DNA from: Paenibacillus andongensis
GTDB lineage: Bacteria > Bacillota > Bacilli > Paenibacillales > NBRC-103111
Assembly: GCF_025369935.1 (NCBI RefSeq)
Contig: NZ_CP104467.1
Span: 7,571,001 to 7,635,000, forward strand
Length of the DNA stretch: 64,000 bases
Direction of reading: 5' to 3'
The notes beneath the pieces were generated by a model. The model did not search any database and was not told the DNA's origin. It saw only the letters and a program-made list of their open reading frames with translations. Within the stretch, counting starts at the first letter, position 1. Each line of letters begins with the position of its first letter. Positions 51,028 to 60,143 of this stretch are shown here, piece by piece. A program made the position numbers and the translations under genes.

Positions 51028-52272
51028 CTATTCAAATATGCGTCTAAATTCTCCATCATAGTATGGTTTCAAGCTGCTAGATTTCCACGAGTTTTTATCA
51101 ATGACCTCTATACTCATTTCAAAATAAATCTTGCCAGCAGAGTTTGGATGAATCGTTCCGTTTTTCTGTTCGCCCTTCGCATCTGTGTAAGTAAAAGTTG
51201 AAGATGTTGCCGGATTGTATTCAAAGTTAAATGCATCCTTGTTTGGATACTCGCTCTCAAAACCAGGATAAACGGTTTCTGAATACTTTCCTGTCACTTT
51301 ATCGCCGTCTACGCTTGTGATTTCAACCGTTCTCTCGCCAATCTTCACGAACTTACCGTCTTTGTCCATAATGATATCATTTTTATATGTTCCCACATAT
51401 TTACTGCTGAATCCGCCCGAATAACTGACCTTCTCAACCTTTGCGCCTTTTAGGTCAGGCATGGCAATCTTCGTATTGCCAATCGCAGAAAGCTTTACAA
51501 TGACATTTAAGTTTAAGTCATGTTGAACACCGTTTTTATCTTTTCCTGACAGGGTTATCTCACCCGTCACATTTTCAAGATAGCCTGTTTTATTTTCTAC
51601 TGCCGTACCCACAACCTTTTTCACAAAAATATCTTTCTCTATTTCCGGTAAATCTCTCTCATCATTAAGCATCTGCTTGATACCAAAGGAGGAGACTGCA
51701 TTCACCACAGCCGGCACCTGTGCCTCGGACAAGCTTCCCGAGTACACTTTTCCGCCGTCAGTCCCTTCCTCTACTTGCACATAATCTTTCAGAGAGCCAA
51801 CCACAGCGTCTACAATTTTTTCTATCTCCGCTGCTCCCTTTTCTTTAAAAGGATTACTGAAATCAGCTGGCCCTTTTCGGTTCACATCAGCCGGATATTC
51901 GGTTACGTAATAGGTATTATCCGTACCGCTTTTCCTAACTGATTGCTTCTTGTCAGAATACGAATAATTGGAGGTGGTTTCGCCCTTTGCGGTTTTAGTC
52001 ACCGTATTTTCCTCAGACAGCTGGTTTACTGTATCCATTTTCGCGAAGGTGGACGCTTGAAGCAAGGTTTGATCATTATCTTTCAATGAATACAGCGCCT
52101 CGACCGTATAGTTGTTTAGACCCTTTTCCATCAGAGCAGCCGTGTTTTTGACCGAATCTTTCAACCGATCATACCCGGATCCAAGCAGCGTATCGGCGAA
52201 AGCGGTAGATACAAACAGACAAGCTCCAAGCGTAAATGAAAGTACAGTAATTGATTTTTTGCTAAGTTTCAT
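51028..52272 (-). CDS. Secreted protein of unknown function upstream of ABC/two-component genes
   Basis: A 414-residue protein with a classical signal peptide (Lys-rich start, 'VLSFTLGACLFVSTAFA' and cleavage before Asp). The rest is Lys/Asp/Gly-rich with no membrane segment. No family recognised. It comes first in the cassette and could be the extracellular component sensed or used by the kinase or transporter. Confidence 0.75.
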   Translation of the reverse strand: MKLSKKSITVLSFTLGACLFVSTAFADTLLGSGYDRLKDSVKNTAALMEKGLNNYTVEALYSLKDNDQTLLQASTFAKMDTVNQLSEENTVTKTAKGETTSNYSYSDKKQSVRKSGTDNTYYVTEYPADVNRKGPADFSNPFKEKGAAEIEKIVDAVVGSLKDYVQVEEGTDGGKVYSGSLSEAQVPAVVNAVSSFGIKQMLNDERDLPEIEKDIFVKKVVGTAVENKTGYLENVTGEITLSGKDKNGVQHDLNLNVIVKLSAIGNTKIAMPDLKGAKVEKVSYSGGFSSKYVGTYKNDIIMDKDGKFVKIGERTVEITSVDGDKVTGKYSETVYPGFESEYPNKDAFNFEYNPATSSTFTYTDAKGEQKNGTIHPNSAGKIYFEMSIEVIDKNSWKSSSLKPYYDGEFRRIFE

Positions 52273-52465
52273 CTTTGTTCTCCTTTAAACACAATTTGCG
52301 GGAAACGTTTCCTTACTATTTATTTTAATATACGCTTATTGAATCCATCTAAATGGATTATTAACAAAGTATTAACTCTTACATTGACACTTCTGCTCTT
52401 CCCGTTCTGTTCACTTTATTCTATAATTTACTATATCTACCATTCCTTTAATGAGGTGAACTCTT

Positions 52466-53830
52466 TTGAACGAAAATATTGATAGACAGCGTGAAGATAC
52501 ATCTTCTGATCTTAACCCTCTGCCTCAGTCTACACCCTCTTTTAGCCGTAGAAAACTGCTCTCTTCAATTGGAGCCGCAGGTTTAGCTTTTGTAGCGGGA
52601 GACATCTTCACCAATAGCTCAACTGTTCAAGCAGCATCTCCTTCCACACTTATTTACAATGTCAAAGATTTCGGAGCCCGCGGCAACCGCCGCTATGACG
52701 AAGACGATGCTCCTTACATCCAAAGTGCAATCGACACAGCTGCTTTATCAGGTGGCATCGTTTACATTCCGCCAGGCATGTACTTCATCAAGATACCCTT
52801 ACGCGTGAGCGCGAACATTACCTTAATGGGGGCCGGCAGCAACAGTATCCTTCGGTCATCCACCCATAAATTCGGTCTCCTTAACTTATCTGCGGTTTCT
52901 CATGTACATATCCAAGGGTTGTCCTTCCAGGGCATTGGATCCTTCGGAAACGCCTCGGTTCCACGAATTGAATGCGGAATTGCGCTGGACCAAGCTGCCG
53001 ACATTACCATCACAGACTGCACTTTTTCCATGATCGATAATGGTGTTAAATCCGTTGATTCGAATCGAGTTGTTGTCGAGAACTGTACCTTCGATAACAT
53101 CATTGGAACGCAGGATTACGATACCCAAGGATATGGCATCTGGTGCAGTAACGTTAAGAATCATCATTTTGTGCAGAATCAATTCAACATGCTGTTTCAA
53201 ACGTGTATCACTTTGACCAATGGCAGCAGTCGTTCTGTCATCGCGAGAAATCGCATGCAGAAATGCTATCAATCTGGGATTGACCTTATATCGGGTCCCA
53301 AAGAAGAACCGTGTCAATTTAATACCCTTTCCGATAACATCATTGAGAATTTTAAGAATTCAAGCGGTAACACAGGGTATACCTATGGCATTCGCCTCAA
53401 GGGTCACTGTATCTCCAATATGATTACTGCTAATATGCTAAATGATATCGATGATATTGGCATTCAGTTGGTTGGACAAGCGGACATCATTGAGAAACGC
53501 CCTCATCACAACATCATTTCCAATAATCAGCTCCAAGCTATAGGTAATAACGGTATTGTCCTCATTAATGCTTATGAGAATCAGATTCGTCAGAATTCTA
53601 TTCGAAATTGCAAATCAGACGGGATCGTGCTAGCTGCCGAAGGCAAAGATAGCGGTTCGTACACAGATAACAATCAGTTAACGGGTAATAGCCTAAACAC
53701 CTGTACCAAAGCACCGATTCGCATCTCGGATGCCAATTGCCGAGAAACCATCCTCTTTGGCAATGTGGGTTCAGGCAATGGTGAGAAAATTTTCGATAAA
53801 GGTACACATACAATCACTTCTACCCTATAA
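52466..53830 (+). CDS. Tat-exported right-handed beta-helix protein (pectate-lyase-3-like)
   Basis: A 454-residue protein with a twin-arginine signal (SRRKLLSSIGAAGLAFVAG) and a probable cleavage after 'VQAA'. Residues about 65-130 read 'YNVKDFGARG...YIPPGMYFIK', the N-terminal block of pectate-lyase-superfamily proteins. The remainder has many short parallel-beta-helix repeats ('ITDCTFSMIDNGV', 'VVENCTFDNI', 'NQIRQNSIRNCKSDGIVL'). It probably binds or cuts a polysaccharide; a catalytic residue cannot be assigned. It starts at TTG with GAGGTGA upstream. Confidence 0.85.
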   Translation: MNENIDRQREDTSSDLNPLPQSTPSFSRRKLLSSIGAAGLAFVAGDIFTNSSTVQAASPSTLIYNVKDFGARGNRRYDEDDAPYIQSAIDTAALSGGIVYIPPGMYFIKIPLRVSANITLMGAGSNSILRSSTHKFGLLNLSAVSHVHIQGLSFQGIGSFGNASVPRIECGIALDQAADITITDCTFSMIDNGVKSVDSNRVVVENCTFDNIIGTQDYDTQGYGIWCSNVKNHHFVQNQFNMLFQTCITLTNGSSRSVIARNRMQKCYQSGIDLISGPKEEPCQFNTLSDNIIENFKNSSGNTGYTYGIRLKGHCISNMITANMLNDIDDIGIQLVGQADIIEKRPHHNIISNNQLQAIGNNGIVLINAYENQIRQNSIRNCKSDGIVLAAEGKDSGSYTDNNQLTGNSLNTCTKAPIRISDANCRETILFGNVGSGNGEKIFDKGTHTITSTL

Positions 53831-53833
53831 GAA

Positions 53834-53869
53834 AAGGCCACACAACCCAATTGGGTGTGGGGCCTTTTT
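53834..53869. terminator. Terminator between convergent genes
   Basis: AAAAGGCC...CAACCC-AATT-GGGTGTGGGGCCTTTTT gives a long stem with U runs in both directions. Confidence 0.8.
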
Positions 53870-53871
53870 GG

Positions 53872-54303
53872 TTATTTCTGATAAACTCGCTTCTCCGAAA
53901 TTTTACCGTCTGCAAAGAAAACGAGCTGCACATAATAACCAGGTTGATTAGATATCTCGAAATCATACGTCTTCTTCCCGTTCTCATCTTTAACCAGCTT
54001 GCCTTTGGATCCTGTCAGCTTCACCACATCATCGTAGGTGCCTGTCATGCTTATTTTATCAGCCTGCTCCTTCGTTATCTTTGGAAGCGGCTCATCCTTC
54101 GTCGCATTGTCTCCAGCCTTTGGTGTCGCAGTAGCAGCTGCTCCTCCAGCTGGACTGCTTGTCCCGCCAGGCGTCGCAGAAGCCCCTGCAGACGGCTGTA
54201 CAGTCACTCCAGCAGTTGGACTTGCTGTGCCCCCCGCATTCTTCTTGGAGCACCCTGTAACGACCACAGCCAGCACCAGAAGCATCATTACCCAGATTCT
54301 CAT
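53872..54303 (-). CDS. Lipoprotein with C-terminal BLIP/SmpA-like domain
   Basis: A 143-residue lipoprotein with a signal peptide ending in the lipobox VVTGC, so Cys17 should be lipidated. Residues about 20-68 are Ala/Gly/Pro/Ser/Thr-rich linker. The C-terminal 75 residues 'ITKEQADKISMTGTYDDVVK' to 'LVFFADGKISEKRVYQK' resemble SmpA/BLIP-type repeats (DUF3862-like). AGGAGG lies 9 nt before the ATG. Function unknown. Confidence 0.8.
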   Translation of the reverse strand: MRIWVMMLLVLAVVVTGCSKKNAGGTASPTAGVTVQPSAGASATPGGTSSPAGGAAATATPKAGDNATKDEPLPKITKEQADKISMTGTYDDVVKLTGSKGKLVKDENGKKTYDFEISNQPGYYVQLVFFADGKISEKRVYQK

Positions 54304-54395
54304 ATCGTTCTACCTCCTCATTTTACATATGCCTAGCTATGGGGTTATTTTGCTTCCTTTCCCTGCCTTTTATTCCCTGCCCGCAAAAGCAAAAG

Positions 54396-54431
54396 AGCCC
54401 TCTACGTCTTCATAGACGTAAAAGGCTCTTA
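54396..54431 (-). terminator. Terminator after tRNA-Ser
   Basis: AAGAGCC...GGCTCTT encloses ACGTCT-TCAT-AGACGT. On the minus strand it ends GGCTCTTTTGC. Confidence 0.7.
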
Positions 54432-54463
54432 ATTTGTTTCACGATGTTAATTCCACTAGAGTA

Positions 54464-54551
54464 CGGAAAGAGTGGGAGTCGAACCCACGCACGCCTCGCG
54501 ACGCCTAACTGATTTCGAGTCAGCCCCCTTGGACCACTTGGGTACCTTTCC
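54464..54551 (-). tRNA. tRNA-Ser(CGA)
   Basis: An 88-nt class II tRNA. The acceptor stem GGAAAGG pairs with the 3' CTCTTTCC with one G-U, the anticodon loop CTCGAAA gives CGA (codon UCG), a long variable arm follows, and GGTTCGA is the T loop. CCA is not encoded. Confidence 0.96.
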
Positions 54552-54621
54552 ATGAAAAGCGAGAACAGGACTTATTGTATCAAAAAAGTCAGGCTCTCGC
54601 AAGTGTTTTTCCTGAACCATT

Positions 54622-54837
54622 TTAGGAGGATTCTTCTTGTATCTCTGTATTCGATCGGAGCACTTTTTTTAACTTACTTTCGAACTTCGTTCTCGGCACT
54701 AACACACTGTGTTTACAGCCTACACATTTGATCCGAATATCCATGCCCATCCGAATGATTTCCATTTCATTGGTGCCACACGGATGGGGCTTTTTCATTT
54801 GCACAATATCGCCAAGTTGATACTGCTTCTTCTCCAT
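54622..54837 (-). CDS. DUF951 family protein
   Basis: A 71-residue protein of the YyzM/DUF951 type. It begins 'YQLGDIVQMKKPHPCGTNEM' and has CVGC, two cysteine positions that with the HPCG Cys could form a metal site. It is conserved next to mscS and parB in Bacillales; function unknown. Confidence 0.9.
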   Translation of the reverse strand: MEKKQYQLGDIVQMKKPHPCGTNEMEIIRMGMDIRIKCVGCKHSVLVPRTKFESKLKKVLRSNTEIQEESS

Positions 54838-54884
54838 ACGTCTGTCACCGCCTTTTCCGAATTTATGGACATGATCTTCTTGAG

Positions 54885-55724
54885 TTATAGCACTTCTATT
54901 TGCGTGATATTGAGCTGCTTCTTAATCTCGATGTTCAAAAGTCTAGTGACATTAAATTGTCTTGTTGGCTTGCACTCCGCGATAATGCGAATTTTCAAAT
55001 CCGCCGTACCCACCATCTGAACACCAAGCACCTCAGGCTCTTTCACGATATCATCGGTAAGCAGTTGAACATGCTTCACCGTTTCCTTGAGTATTTCTGT
55101 CGCTTTATCAATATCCAAATGAAGAGGAATCGTTACATCGACTACAGCAAGTGAATTGTAGGTAGAAAAATTAGTGACTTGTTTGATATTCCCGTTTGGA
55201 ATAATATGTACTTCACCGGTCCAACTCTTGATCCGCGTTACTCTAATCCCGATTTCTTCTACTGTACCTTTGAATGAATCAATCTGAATGACATCTCCCA
55301 CCCCGAATTGATCCTCAAATATGATGAAGAATCCTGTTATTACATCTTTCACCAAACTCTGTGCCCCGAAACCTATCGCTAGCCCAAGTACACCTGCTCC
55401 AGCTAATAAAGGTCCTATATTTAAACCCACTTGCCCTAGTATCAGCATAATGCATATGAGATTGATCGTATAGGCTATTAAATTATGTATGAGACTACCT
55501 ATTGTGTTCGTTCTTCTTCTATCAAATTTCAACGGAGACTTGTCTCTTGCTGACATCATATGAGCAATTGTTTTATCAGCGATTTTTATGCAAATTTTAG
55601 CTACTACATAGATTAATATAATTTTAACGACAATCCAAAATATCGAAGCTATCATTTCTGGCTTAGTTATATGTTCGTGTATCCATTGACTTAAATCCGT
55701 AAAAAATTTGGTTACAAAGGCCAT
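54885..55724 (-). CDS. MscS-family mechanosensitive ion channel
   Basis: A 279-residue channel with three N-terminal helices and the pore helix TM3 as 'GAGVLGLAIGFGAQSLVKDV', a Gly/Ala-rich segment, followed by the cytoplasmic beta domain 'GVGDVIQIDSFKGTVEEIGI'. It should release solutes on membrane tension. GGGGGG lies before ATG 55724; the open frame runs further, but that part is DUF3343 territory. It is conserved in this neighbourhood. Confidence 0.93.
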   Translation of the reverse strand: MAFVTKFFTDLSQWIHEHITKPEMIASIFWIVVKIILIYVVAKICIKIADKTIAHMMSARDKSPLKFDRRRTNTIGSLIHNLIAYTINLICIMLILGQVGLNIGPLLAGAGVLGLAIGFGAQSLVKDVITGFFIIFEDQFGVGDVIQIDSFKGTVEEIGIRVTRIKSWTGEVHIIPNGNIKQVTNFSTYNSLAVVDVTIPLHLDIDKATEILKETVKHVQLLTDDIVKEPEVLGVQMVGTADLKIRIIAECKPTRQFNVTRLLNIEIKKQLNITQIEVL

Positions 55725-55743
55725 GTTCAGCCCCCCCTTACTT

Positions 55744-55980
55744 TCATTCCATCGTAACATATTTATCCTCATTTTTAAAATAGATGCCTCTGATTTCCAC
55801 ATTTTCAGAATGAATAATGTCTCTTACTTGTTCTAAATTCTCTCCAGGGAATTCGATAGACAGTGCACAGCCCGCTGTGATTTCTTTCGGAGTCGGTCTT
55901 ATGTCGATCTCGATATCTGCGTACTCTAGCAGCATTTCTGCCCTCAGTGCTTGTTGAGTAGAATCGAACGCTAGCAACAT
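55744..55980 (-). CDS. DUF3343 putative sulfur/selenium carrier-like protein
   Basis: A 78-residue protein with the DUF3343 pattern: 'MLLAFDSTQQALRAEMLLE', 'IRPTPKEITAGCALSIEF' with the conserved Cys, and 'GIYF' near the end. Related proteins occur with selenium/sulfur-transfer enzymes. The ribosome site GAGGGGG is about 22 nt before the ATG, so a CTG codon at 55992 could be the true start; uncertain. The cysteine-desulfurase-like gene at 57183 is nearby. Confidence 0.75.
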   Translation of the reverse strand: MLLAFDSTQQALRAEMLLEYADIEIDIRPTPKEITAGCALSIEFPGENLEQVRDIIHSENVEIRGIYFKNEDKYVTME

Positions 55981-56077
55981 GATTGAAAGTTTCAGGGAAA
56001 GTCCCCCTCTTCTACGTATAAATGTCCCTATCTCTCCATATACTAGTAAAAAAAGTAGCAACATTTGGAGGGATACG

Positions 56078-56701
56078 ATGAAATTCCAATTTGGTTTCGA
56101 TGGAGTGAAAAATGCGGTTCTAGAACCGCTAAAGATTCAACATACAGATGCCGATACCCCTTTTCTTCTCTCAAAGCATTTACACACCATCTTTAGCAAA
56201 CTACCAACCTATCAACCTATCGTCATCATATGTGTTGGAACCGATCGTTCTACTGGTGATTCCTTGGGGCCACTAGTTGGCTCTCATTTGAACCGAACAA
56301 CCAACCTCCGCAACCTCCATCTTTTCGGCACTTTAGATGAGCCTGTCCATGCTATGAATTTAGCTGAAACCGTGGATAAAATCCATAACCAGTTTCAAAA
56401 CCCTTTCATCGTTGCCATCGATGCTTGCCTTGGTCAAGTTTCCAGCGTCGGTTGCATTCAGGTTGCAGATGGACCTCTTAAACCCGGCGCCGGTGTTAAT
56501 AAAGATTTGCCTCCAGTTGGTGACATTCATGTTACCGGAATTGTAAATGTCGGTGGATTTATGGAATATTTCGTTCTGCAAAACACGCGGCTTAGCTTAG
56601 TTATGAATATGGCCAACATTATTGGTGATGCCCTTCATTCTGCTTTGCGTCGCACACAATCTTATACACCTAATGCTACGGCTGCTTTAAAGTTTGATTA
56701 A
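56078..56701 (+). CDS. yyaC: Spore protease YyaC
   Basis: A 207-residue protein of the GPR-like family. 'VIICVGTDRSTGDSLGPLVG' is the central conserved motif, with Asp and Ser/Thr as in the germination protease fold, and 'GQVSSVGCIQVADGPLKPGAG' and 'DIHVTGIVNVGGFMEYFVLQ' follow. It is conserved in spore formers near parB and noc. GGAGGG lies 5 nt before ATG 56078. It is divergent from DUF3343-mscS and convergent with DUF4446. Confidence 0.93.
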   Translation: MKFQFGFDGVKNAVLEPLKIQHTDADTPFLLSKHLHTIFSKLPTYQPIVIICVGTDRSTGDSLGPLVGSHLNRTTNLRNLHLFGTLDEPVHAMNLAETVDKIHNQFQNPFIVAIDACLGQVSSVGCIQVADGPLKPGAGVNKDLPPVGDIHVTGIVNVGGFMEYFVLQNTRLSLVMNMANIIGDALHSALRRTQSYTPNATAALKFD

Positions 56702-57167
56702 TCGCTTCTTTTTCTTCTGGGCTTAGCGTATAAGTTGATTGTGCATTCTGAATTGGTTTGGCATACAAATACATTTGCTCACGGCTATGTATTCCTGTTA
56801 GAATAACCCCGTCTTGATAATCATCCAATATGGCAATCGTAAAACTCAAATCACTACCGCCTTCATTGAAGGCATTATAGCGATGGATGGCGAGTTTTGA
56901 CTTCGTCTTCATCAATGCTTGACGAATCGTTTCAACTTTGGCTGAAGTCGCTACTGATTCGGCCTTTTGCTCGTTCAATCCATTTTGCATCTCAATCAGG
57001 AGCTGTTCCATATTTTCTGCTTTTGAACCGTTCATCATTTGTGTATACTTCTTACGCAAGGACGATAATTTAATGGATACAATAAATATAAAAATAAATA
57101 GCACAACGATTAATGCGAAACATGTTAATACGATGACCCCACTATCAATGCCAAACAGTTCCCCCAT
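56676..57167 (-). CDS. DUF4446 family protein
   Basis: A 163-residue protein: N-terminal membrane helix (res. about 12-32), coiled-coil-like helix (34-85) and a C-terminal DUF4446 domain ('LAIHRYNAFNEGGSDLSFTI'). Function unknown. Its end overlaps yyaC by 26 bp on the opposite strand. It follows the aminotransferase-V gene on the same strand. Confidence 0.88.
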   Translation of the reverse strand: MGELFGIDSGVIVLTCFALIVVLFIFIFIVSIKLSSLRKKYTQMMNGSKAENMEQLLIEMQNGLNEQKAESVATSAKVETIRQALMKTKSKLAIHRYNAFNEGGSDLSFTIAILDDYQDGVILTGIHSREQMYLYAKPIQNAQSTYTLSPEEKEAINQTLKQP

Positions 57168-57182
57168 GATTTATCCCTCTTT

Positions 57183-58343
57183 CTACTTCGCATACTGCGT
57201 TTGAATCTCTTTAACAGCATCAATCAAGGCTTTCACTTCATGATCCGTTGTGTAATAGCCAATACTCGCTCTAACCGCACCTTTGGCTAAAGTACCAGCA
57301 GCTTCATGCGCAAGTGGCGTACAATGATAGCCTGAACGAACGGCAATTTGAAAAGATTGGTCCAGGATAAAAGCCACTTCCGATGAATCCACATCGTTGA
57401 TATTGAAAGAAACAATTCCTGTTTTATTTTGTCCAAGCATCGGCCCAAGAATCGTGACTCCTTCAATTCCCAGTAGCCCTTCCATCAGGAGCTGAGTTTG
57501 ACGCCACTCTTTCTCATGAATCTTTTCTACCGTTTCAGCCAATACGAATTTCACACCTTCATTCAATCCCGCGATTCCAACTGTGTTTTGCGTCCCAGCT
57601 TCATAGCGATCCGGACGCACAGTGGGTTGGTGTATGGCCTCCGATTGACTCCCCGTACCACCATGTAATAGCGGCTCTAAATCTATGTCCGGATGAATGT
57701 ATAACCCACCTGTCCCCTGAGGCCCCAGGAGCCCCTTGTGGCCCGGAAATGCCAACATGTCGATATTCATACTCGCCACATCAATAGGCAGTATACCGGC
57801 GCTCTGAGCCGCGTCAACGAGCAGTCTGGCGCCTTTAGCGCGGCTGATGTCTCCTATTTCGCTTACTGGCATAATGGTTCCCAAAAGGTTAGAACTGTGA
57901 TTGACAACAACCAGGGTTGTATTAGGTTGAAATACCTTCTTCAACTCTTCTAATCGAATATTCCCTTGTTCATCACTAGGGATATATGTAAGCTCAACAT
58001 TAGCTGTAGCCTTCAAATATTCAAGCGGTCTACGCACGGAGTTATGCTCGATATTGGTGCATATCACATGGTCCCCAGCTTTTACGAAGCCCTTGATCGC
58101 TTGATTCAGCGCATGGGTTGTATTTAATGCAAACGAGATATCATTAGGGTTTCTTATCCCAAATAAACGTGCCGTATTTTTTCGAGTCTCAAATAATACC
58201 CTGCTGGCTTTAACTGCCATCTGATGACTGCCTCTGCCTGGATTGGCTGCGAACTCATGCATATTTTGCAACATGGCATCCATAACTGCAGGCGGTTTCG
58301 GCCACGAAGATGCGGCTTGGTCAAAATACATAACACCCTTCAT
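57183..58343 (-). CDS. Cysteine-desulfurase-like aminotransferase class V (EF2568 type)
   Basis: A 386-residue PLP enzyme. It begins 'MYFDQAASSWPKPPAVM', has the PLP Lys in 'DMLAFPGHKGLLGPQGTGGL', the phosphate-binding 'NTTHALNQAIKGFVKAGDHV' and the Cys loop 'VRSGYHCTPLAHEAAG'. It belongs to the NifS/SufS-related EF2568 group. It may provide sulfur or selenium to the nearby DUF3343 protein. GAGAGGG precedes ATG 58343. It is the first gene of a unit with DUF4446. Confidence 0.88.
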   Translation of the reverse strand: MKGVMYFDQAASSWPKPPAVMDAMLQNMHEFAANPGRGSHQMAVKASRVLFETRKNTARLFGIRNPNDISFALNTTHALNQAIKGFVKAGDHVICTNIEHNSVRRPLEYLKATANVELTYIPSDEQGNIRLEELKKVFQPNTTLVVVNHSSNLLGTIMPVSEIGDISRAKGARLLVDAAQSAGILPIDVASMNIDMLAFPGHKGLLGPQGTGGLYIHPDIDLEPLLHGGTGSQSEAIHQPTVRPDRYEAGTQNTVGIAGLNEGVKFVLAETVEKIHEKEWRQTQLLMEGLLGIEGVTILGPMLGQNKTGIVSFNINDVDSSEVAFILDQSFQIAVRSGYHCTPLAHEAAGTLAKGAVRASIGYYTTDHEVKALIDAVKEIQTQYAK

Positions 58344-58456
58344 TTTATCACCCTCTCTTATCGATAAACAGCTTACGCAGTCCTTAATGACGAGCACGCT
58401 TGATAAGGTTGGTGCGAAGCACGCTAAGTTGTAAACTTACTCCTTACTCATAAATA

Positions 58457-58512
58457 TAGCATACCTTAGTTTGATCTTTCAGTTCGAAAGAAAACCATCG
58501 GTATGCTATCTA
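58457..58512 (-). terminator. parB terminator
   Basis: On the minus strand ATAGCATACC and GGTATGCTAT form the outer stem and CTTTC/GAAAG an inner one, followed by ATTTATG. Located directly after the parB stop. Confidence 0.55.
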
Positions 58513-58515
58513 ATT

Positions 58516-59388
58516 TTAAGAGATTTTACCTTGAAGTAATTCTAGTAGACGGTTTAAATCGTCTTTAGAATAATAGAGGAGTTCAATCTTACCTTTATCC
58601 TGTTGATGTTTGATTTTCACCGTCGTACGATAAATATCTCTCAACTGATCTTCGGCTTGATTAATGTATGGATCTCTATTCTTCTCTTTTTGCTTACTTC
58701 TTTCTTTTTCTTGCCCTGGTGTCTCTTCCAACGTTTTCACAGCTTCTTCTAGCTCACGTACACTCCACTGTTTACTAATCGTTGTTTCTGCGAGTTCTTT
58801 CTTCAACTTATCATCCTTCACACCGACAATGGCTCTTGCATGTCCCATTGATAATGTTCCACGTGAAACATATTGTTTGATGGATTCTGGAAGTTGTAGT
58901 AATCTCAGAAAGTTAGCAATATGTGATCTACTCTTTCCAACCTTAGCAGAAAGCTCTTCTTGTGTAAGAGAAAACTGATCAATAATTCCTTGATAAGCAA
59001 ATGCTATTTCCATCGCATTAAGATCTTCACGTTGTACGTTCTCAATCAAAGCGATTTCCATGACTTGCTGATCGGAGAAGTTTCTTTCAACAGCAGGTAT
59101 CGTCGCTATCCCTGTTACTTGTGAAGCACGGAATCTCCGTTCACCCGCAATGATCTCGTAACCCTTTAGAACTTTACGAACGATAATCGGTTGAATAACA
59201 CCATGTTCTTTGATTGAATCGGCTAATTCTCTAATACTATCTTCATTGAAATTTTTTCTAGGTTGATAAGGGTTTGCTCTCAATTGGGATAATGGAATTT
59301 GGATTACTTTATCACTTTCATCAATATGTAAAGAAGTAATTAAAGCATCCAATCCCTTACCTAAACCTTTAGAAAGGCCTTTGGTCAT
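58516..59388 (-). CDS. parB: Chromosome-partitioning protein ParB (Spo0J)
   Basis: A 290-residue CTPase/DNA-binding clamp. The N-terminal 'GLGKGLDALI' contacts ParA; 'NPYQPRKNF', 'IIAGERRFRAS' and 'ENVQREDLNAMEIAFAYQ' are the CTP-binding boxes; the HTH has 'LTQEELSAKVGKSRSHIANF' for parS; the C-terminal dimerisation helix closes the protein. A parS site lies inside the gene. Its ATG overlaps the parA stop by 4 nt. Confidence 0.97.
   Translation of the reverse strand: MTKGLSKGLGKGLDALITSLHIDESDKVIQIPLSQLRANPYQPRKNFNEDSIRELADSIKEHGVIQPIIVRKVLKGYEIIAGERRFRASQVTGIATIPAVERNFSDQQVMEIALIENVQREDLNAMEIAFAYQGIIDQFSLTQEELSAKVGKSRSHIANFLRLLQLPESIKQYVSRGTLSMGHARAIVGVKDDKLKKELAETTISKQWSVRELEEAVKTLEETPGQEKERSKQKEKNRDPYINQAEDQLRDIYRTTVKIKHQQDKGKIELLYYSKDDLNRLLELLQGKIS
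58855..58870. promoter_or_regulatory. parS: parS centromere site 1 (inside parB)
   Basis: TGTTCCACGTGAAACA matches the parS consensus TGTTNCACGTGAAACA at every fixed position. Confidence 0.95.
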
Positions 59389-60143
59389 ACAGAGATCACT
59401 TCCTTCGCAAGCTCTAAATACACTTCCGCGCCTTTTGATCTAGGATCATACGTAATAATGGATTGTCCATGACTGGGCGCTTCACTTAAGCGAACATTTC
59501 TTGGAATAATCGTTTGGTAAACTTTCGTTTGGAAGTATTTCTTTACTTCTTCAATAACCTGTATACCAAGGTTAGTTCTTGCATCGAACATAGTTAACAA
59601 TACACCTTCAATTTGAAGCCCTGTATTAAGATGCTTTTGAACTAAGCGAACGGTATTGAGCAATTGGCTTAATCCTTCAAGCGCATAGTATTCACATTGA
59701 ATTGGGATAATGACAGAATCGGCAGCAGTTAATGAGTTAATGGTTAGAAGGCCTAGTGACGGAGGACAATCAATCAGGATGTAATCATATAAATGCTTCA
59801 CTAACTGGAGGGATTTCTTTAATCGTACTTCCCTTGAAATCGTCGGAACTAGTTCTATTTCAGCTCCTGCTAACTGAATCGTTGCAGGTACTATTTTGAG
59901 ATTTGGAACATTGGTATCAACCGTTGCATCTTTGGGGTGAACATCATTAATAAGTACATCATAGATACAATTAACAACATCCGCTTTGTTTACACCAATA
60001 CCGCTTGTTGTATTGCCCTGCGGGTCGATGTCAACGAGAAGCACTCTTTTCCCTAAAGAGGCTAGTGAAGCACCTAAATTCACAGAAGTTGTCGTCTTAC
60101 CGACGCCACCTTTCTGATTTGTTATTGCTATTATTTTAGACAA
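59385..60143 (-). CDS. parA: Chromosome-partitioning ATPase ParA (Soj)
   Basis: A 252-residue deviant-Walker ATPase. It has 'KGGVGKTTTSVNLGA' (signature Lys and P loop), 'VDIDPQGNTTSG', 'IDCPPSLGLLTINSL' and 'RNVRLSEAPSHG'. It binds DNA as an ATP dimer, regulates DnaA and drives parS segregation. TTG 60143 has GAGGTGA 7 nt upstream and gives the family's usual N-terminus; an in-frame ATG two codons upstream has only 2-3 nt spacing. Confidence 0.97.
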   Translation of the reverse strand: MSKIIAITNQKGGVGKTTTSVNLGASLASLGKRVLLVDIDPQGNTTSGIGVNKADVVNCIYDVLINDVHPKDATVDTNVPNLKIVPATIQLAGAEIELVPTISREVRLKKSLQLVKHLYDYILIDCPPSLGLLTINSLTAADSVIIPIQCEYYALEGLSQLLNTVRLVQKHLNTGLQIEGVLLTMFDARTNLGIQVIEEVKKYFQTKVYQTIIPRNVRLSEAPSHGQSIITYDPRSKGAEVYLELAKEVISV

